Origin: Candidatus Woesearchaeota archaeon
GTDB lineage: Archaea; Nanobdellota; Nanobdellia; Woesearchaeales; SM23-78
Direction of reading: 5' to 3'
Assembly (NCBI GenBank): GCA_019322375.1
Contig: JAHWIP010000003.1
Location: 1-64,000 of the forward strand
DNA length: 64,000 nt
The notes beneath the pieces are model-generated. The model was not told the DNA's origin. It made no database searches and saw nothing but the letters and a program-made list of their open reading frames with translations. The number at the start of each line of letters is the position of its first letter. Position 1 is the first letter of the stretch. Shown here in pieces: positions 60,531-64,000 of the stretch. Position numbers and translations under genes: made by a program.

Positions 60531-60926
60531 TTAATAAAGATAGTCCGGAGTTCCCCAGTACCCTCCGCAGCCTTTACAAGCAGATTCTGAGCTACATGCA
60601 CGGTTATACTTGCAGCATCCAGGAGTTTTTCTTGAAGTTGCATAACAAAAACATGTCACCCGACCACAATGAGGATCTCCCCCGCCAGATTCCATTGGCT
60701 TTCCCACCACGTTTTCTTCTTCCATTACTTCAGAAAGCATGTCATATTCCTCATCAGTAAGCCCAGACACAACATATGCCTTTTGTAATTCAGGTTCAGA
60801 TGTTGTTGTAATTGTGGCTGCCTCTTCCCCTCTATTCATAAACATAACTACTATTGCCACTATGGCTACTATTGCTACCATTGCTATTAGTGCGAATAAG
60901 TAGTTGCCTTTGTCTTTTTCTGCCAT
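60531..60926 (-). CDS. Membrane-anchored protein with a small cysteine-rich domain
   Basis: The 131-residue protein has an N-terminal helix (YLFALIAMVAIVAIVAIVVMF) and an extracytoplasmic tail with a C-terminal knot of ten cysteines (DPHCGRVTCFCYATSRKTPGCC, RACSSESACKGCGGYWG). It resembles the cysteine units of cluster B in density but not in spacing. The gene is preceded by AGGTGAATAA. Confidence 0.68.
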   Translation of the reverse strand: MAEKDKGNYLFALIAMVAIVAIVAIVVMFMNRGEEAATITTTSEPELQKAYVVSGLTDEEYDMLSEVMEEENVVGKPMESGGGDPHCGRVTCFCYATSRKTPGCCKYNRACSSESACKGCGGYWGTPDYLY

Positions 60927-61041
60927 TTATTCACCTCGTTTTGTTGAATATAAGCTCTTTATTTTTGTTTTTTGGTTTGGGTTTATAAAAAGCTTTCGCA
61001 GGAATAAGCCACAAATTAGTTACTACTTTAGAATGGATAAC

Positions 61042-61050
61042 ATATTTAAA
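61042..61050 (+). promoter_or_regulatory. TATA box of the terminal large ORF
   Basis: ATATTTAAA lies 24-32 bp before the ATG at 61074, consistent with a leaderless transcript and with that start codon. Confidence 0.5.
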
Positions 61051-61073
61051 TGTAGATGTTTTCCTGGGCTTGT

Positions 61074-64000
61074 ATGGCACAATCATCCATGTTTATTGGC
61101 AAGTTTGAATTTGAAGGGCCAGGCTCACACCTAACCATGACTCTTTGGCAGGGTAACAAGGCTTACCAGTTCTCAACTAATTTCATAGGGGTTTATCCTA
61201 ATGACCAGACCAAGCTTAAGAAGAAAAAAACCATTTGGCCTGCAAGCAGGGAAAAAAAGATTTCTCTTGAAAAAATACTTGTGGAACAGGGCTTGGAAAA
61301 ATCAGATTCTTTTGATATAAAACAGGGAGAATACGCCTTTGATATAATAGACAAAAGAATTGTGCAGCTTTTTCTGGATAAAAGAGATTATGACAAGCTT
61401 CCGGAAGAAGCAACCAATGAGCTGATCACCTGCCACACTCAAAGCATGAAATGGGATTTTGGAATCATGCAAAAAGCAGAGATAGAGTCCTGGTTGTTAA
61501 AGATACTAAAGGAAAAGAGCAAGTTAGACCAGGAAATTGATTCCTTGTACAAGGCAATGCTCAGGACCAATAAGAAACAATTAACAGGTTCATTAGATGA
61601 TATAACGAGTTTTATTAAAAAAGATTATCATAAAGATGACTTTGATAAAAAAATTATTCCTTTGCTTTTTGAAAGCATTGGGTACAGATTTAAACAACAA
61701 GAAGATAAAAATTTATTGATTCACCTATTTCAGCAGACCAGGTATTCTTTTAAGCACAAGCATCATTATATTAATGCACAGAAAAAAGTGTTTGAGCCTT
61801 TAGACATAGAGATTGATTACCCTAAATTAACAGACAAGAAAAATGATGCTTATTATAAAAAGATATTAAAAAAGCCTTTTGGCAGAAGATTTCTTGAAAA
61901 CAGCAAGCAGGTGCTTGGTGAAAAAGGCATAGATGCAATATTTTCCAAAGATAAGGAGATATACATCCTTAAATCAGAGCAGGAAGAATTGTTTAATACC
62001 TTTAAGAGACTGCTGAGCCATAAAGCAGAGTATCCTGATGTAGAGGACTATGTGGAGAGCATAAAATACCAGCTGGAAGACTTGTTCTGCAGAGTACAAT
62101 ACTTTAATCTTCACAGCAAGACACGCAAAGACCTTAGGAAGCTGGTTAAGGAAAAACTAGAAGAAATAGGGGGCGAAGAGAGAGACAAAGATAATTTGAA
62201 TTATGATAAAAAGATTTTTGAACGTGCACAAAGACTCAGGCAAAAAAAGCAGGACTTGGAGAGCAGGATTAAGCAGATAAAAAGCTCCAACACCCTGAAG
62301 TATGACTTTGACTACCAGAGAACAATGCTCTTTCTTGACATAATGCACAGGCATCCTGAAGTAAAAGGAGATGATAAGCTTAAAAAAAAGCTTAGAAAAA
62401 AGATTTATTTTGAAGGAATAAAACCAAAAGGAATGATTAATGAGCATGAATGGCTTGACCAGACACCCAGTGTTTTCCTGGACATAGAAAAATTTCAGTA
62501 TGGAACACCAGAAGAGGTTATTAATGCAATTATATCTTCTGTAAGAAGAGTAGATGGAGAATACATAGGGCGGATAGATACTGATATTGATTCAGGAGAA
62601 AAAAATATTCTTGGTTTTCAAATAAAACACCACCATAATAATATGAACCTGATGCTATCCTCTGCTGATTTTATTAATCCAGAAAGATGCTATACTTACT
62701 TTACCCAGGGCGACTATGATTTTAAGCATTTAAGCAAAACCAGGCTTTTTAGGACTGGCAAGGAAAAAGTGATTGTTCCAAGGCAAAAGGTGCATGAGGA
62801 GTTTATCAGGCGTTATGACATACCAGGCGTATCTATTAACACAGTCACGCTTGCAAAAATAATTTGGCCTCACCTGCTTAATCACAGATTAGCAACTCTT
62901 GTCAACAAATTATATCAAAAAGAAGGAACAGAAAAAGTATTTGAAAAATCATTTGACTATGAAGAATTAAGAGAACAAGCAGGGTTGGCCAAAAAAGGAG
63001 ATAAAGAAAAAGCTTATGACATACTATATTATGGAGGGGATGATGTTGATAAACCATTCAAAGCCTGGCTTCATCCAAAAGCCAGATACATCTTTAAAGA
63101 CCTGCTGGAAGTGTGCAACACCTTTGGCATAACACCTGACCAGGCAAGCTCTAATGCTAACACAGCAGCCCATCTTTTTGAAAAAAGATTTTATGAAAAA
63201 TCCGGAGGCATACTCTCTCCAGGCATCTTTAGGCAGAAACACCAGGAATTGGCCAAGGAGTTCAGAAACAAATATACTGAGTACAGAACCAAACATTTGC
63301 TAGAGCAAGGCCTGAAAATAGATTTTGAAAGAGGAGTCCAGGACAATGTCAGCCAGCTCTACTTTTCTCCAGAACTGTTCATATGCAAAGTGCTTTACCC
63401 TGATTTTCCAGGAGTAAAAGCCTTTGTTGACAGAACCATGCGCATGAAAAACCCTGAAAGAAAGGTCAGCAGGCTGCAGTATGTAAAACCCTTTGTGGTA
63501 AGCATGCTAACAGATTTATACGGAATTCATAAGATACAAGACGAGATAAAAGTGCTTGAGAAAGAAAAAGCTGAACTTCTTGAGGAAATAAGAGGAATGC
63601 CTGAAAGCCAGGAAAAACAGTCGGAAAAAGAACAAAAAATAAAGGCTTTTGGAGGGAAATGGGAAAAAATCATTGACAAATTAATAAGCATGAATAATAA
63701 GAAGTATTTCTTTGGACAACTATTCGGAGTTAAATGCGAAAAAGTAGAGGAAAGAGTACAGCAGGCATACAAAACAATAGCAGATGTAATCAATGAGAAT
63801 GATATTCATCCCTTGCAAATAAAAGGCAACTTTATCTATGCAAAAGAAAATCTTCCTGACAAGGTGCTGAGAAAAGCAGGCTTGTTCAGGATGAGGAATA
63901 TGCGAATATTTAATATGCAGAAAAATGAACTCACTTTTCATGCAGAAGACCAGTACGCAGGCTACCCGCCCAGGCTTGACCGCCCGGGTTTTCATTACAG
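61074..64000 (+). CDS. Very large protein, possibly a divergent family B DNA polymerase-like protein, cut by the window edge
   Basis: The frame is open from ATG 61074 (MAQSSMFIGKFEFEGPG) to the end, over 975 residues. The N-terminal ~450 residues are charged and helical. From ~460, SVFLDIEKFQYGTPEEVINAI could be an Exo I-like strand (DIE) of a DEDD exonuclease, followed by GDYDFKHL and HRLATLVNKLYQKEG. Farther on, FERGVQDNVSQLYFSPELF loosely resembles PolB motif A, and KYFFGQLFGVKCEKVEERVQQAYKTI resembles motif B. The motif C position (IKGNFIYAKE) lacks the YGDTD aspartates. If the relationship is real, polymerase activity is probably lost. Alternatively this is an unrelated lineage-specific protein. 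Confidence 0.7.
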   Translation, partial: MAQSSMFIGKFEFEGPGSHLTMTLWQGNKAYQFSTNFIGVYPNDQTKLKKKKTIWPASREKKISLEKILVEQGLEKSDSFDIKQGEYAFDIIDKRIVQLFLDKRDYDKLPEEATNELITCHTQSMKWDFGIMQKAEIESWLLKILKEKSKLDQEIDSLYKAMLRTNKKQLTGSLDDITSFIKKDYHKDDFDKKIIPLLFESIGYRFKQQEDKNLLIHLFQQTRYSFKHKHHYINAQKKVFEPLDIEIDYPKLTDKKNDAYYKKILKKPFGRRFLENSKQVLGEKGIDAIFSKDKEIYILKSEQEELFNTFKRLLSHKAEYPDVEDYVESIKYQLEDLFCRVQYFNLHSKTRKDLRKLVKEKLEEIGGEERDKDNLNYDKKIFERAQRLRQKKQDLESRIKQIKSSNTLKYDFDYQRTMLFLDIMHRHPEVKGDDKLKKKLRKKIYFEGIKPKGMINEHEWLDQTPSVFLDIEKFQYGTPEEVINAIISSVRRVDGEYIGRIDTDIDSGEKNILGFQIKHHHNNMNLMLSSADFINPERCYTYFTQGDYDFKHLSKTRLFRTGKEKVIVPRQKVHEEFIRRYDIPGVSINTVTLAKIIWPHLLNHRLATLVNKLYQKEGTEKVFEKSFDYEELREQAGLAKKGDKEKAYDILYYGGDDVDKPFKAWLHPKARYIFKDLLEVCNTFGITPDQASSNANTAAHLFEKRFYEKSGGILSPGIFRQKHQELAKEFRNKYTEYRTKHLLEQGLKIDFERGVQDNVSQLYFSPELFICKVLYPDFPGVKAFVDRTMRMKNPERKVSRLQYVKPFVVSMLTDLYGIHKIQDEIKVLEKEKAELLEEIRGMPESQEKQSEKEQKIKAFGGKWEKIIDKLISMNNKKYFFGQLFGVKCEKVEERVQQAYKTIADVINENDIHPLQIKGNFIYAKENLPDKVLRKAGLFRMRNMRIFNMQKNELTFHAEDQYAGYPPRLDRPGFHY

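Noticed and set aside
9574..61073. Bacterial-style TTGACA/TATAAT promoters that the sigma factor might use
   Set aside because: Reading the gaps upstream of cluster A, cluster B and the filament ATPase by eye, I found archaeal TATA-like words but no convincing pair with 16-18 bp spacing.
1..64000. tRNA, 5S, 16S or 23S rRNA genes
   Set aside because: I saw no cloverleaf with TTCGA-type T-loops and no rRNA sequence; RNase P RNA is the only RNA gene I can support.

Overview
The window comes from a small-genome archaeon, most likely a DPANN lineage of the Woesearchaeota/Pacearchaeota/Nanoarchaeota type. I infer this from gene content and have not placed it by phylogeny. Archaeal markers lie across the whole stretch: FEN-1, tRNA-splicing endonuclease, a histone, Holliday junction resolvase Hjc, alpha-NAC, Sec61-beta, aMBF1, a TrmB-type regulator, RPA and RNase P RNA. 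Many genes start 23-35 bp downstream of a TATA box with no leader. The DNA is AT-rich, and accessory genes are richer still in A/T and in TTA/AAA codons.

Layout. 1-2.6 kb: a truncated amino-acid permease, then a three-gene accessory cassette (Mrr-type nuclease, HTH-membrane protein, possible ADP-ribosyltransferase-fold protein) bounded by a 10-bp inverted repeat. 2.7-8.9 kb: FEN-1, then a type IV filament assembly ATPase and its membrane platform, bracketed by two inverted copies of a GC-rich ~140-bp MITE-like element. 9.7-16.5 kb: a run of one-membrane-span, cysteine-bearing pilin-like proteins (cluster A), one broken by an in-frame TAA. 16.6-17.9 kb: a nucleotidyltransferase toxin-antitoxin-like pair flanked by a perfect 27-bp direct repeat that duplicates the end of a small gene. 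17.9-26.2 kb: a TAT-exported protein and information-processing genes (EndA, RNase Z, histone, Hjc), plus TspO, a PD-(D/E)XK nuclease and a PRC-barrel protein. 26.3-32.1 kb: a TrmB regulator followed by three glycosylation genes and a thioredoxin-fold membrane protein. 32.1-39.4 kb: aMBF1, Nudix, THUMP-methyltransferase, lipoprotein, MinD/ParA, NAC, Sec61-beta, a HEPN/MNT pair and RNase P RNA. 39.5-53.4 kb: a second, larger pilin-like cluster (B), whose members share a class III signal (KKxG-LS..L). It encodes two zinc peptidoglycan hydrolases, an Amidase_2 protein and a 1257-residue M23 protein. 53.5-64 kb: RPA, a full-length bacterial-type sigma-70 factor, a GHKL ATPase, small envelope genes and a very large ORF running off the end.

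How it fits together. The ATPase/platform pair could assemble the class III-signal proteins of clusters A and B into a surface filament or secretion device. An archaeon has no murein of its own, so murein hydrolases in that device suggest contact with, invasion of or feeding on bacteria. The sigma-70 gene carries near-complete -10 and -35 recognition regions and lies directly downstream of a GHKL ATPase, so it is a second inter-domain element. It could redirect the archaeal RNA polymerase, or act after delivery into a bacterial cell. The clearest candidates for an undescribed system are the sigma-70/GHKL pair and the hydrolase-bearing filament cluster. The small repeat-flanked modules show that short elements are active in this genome.
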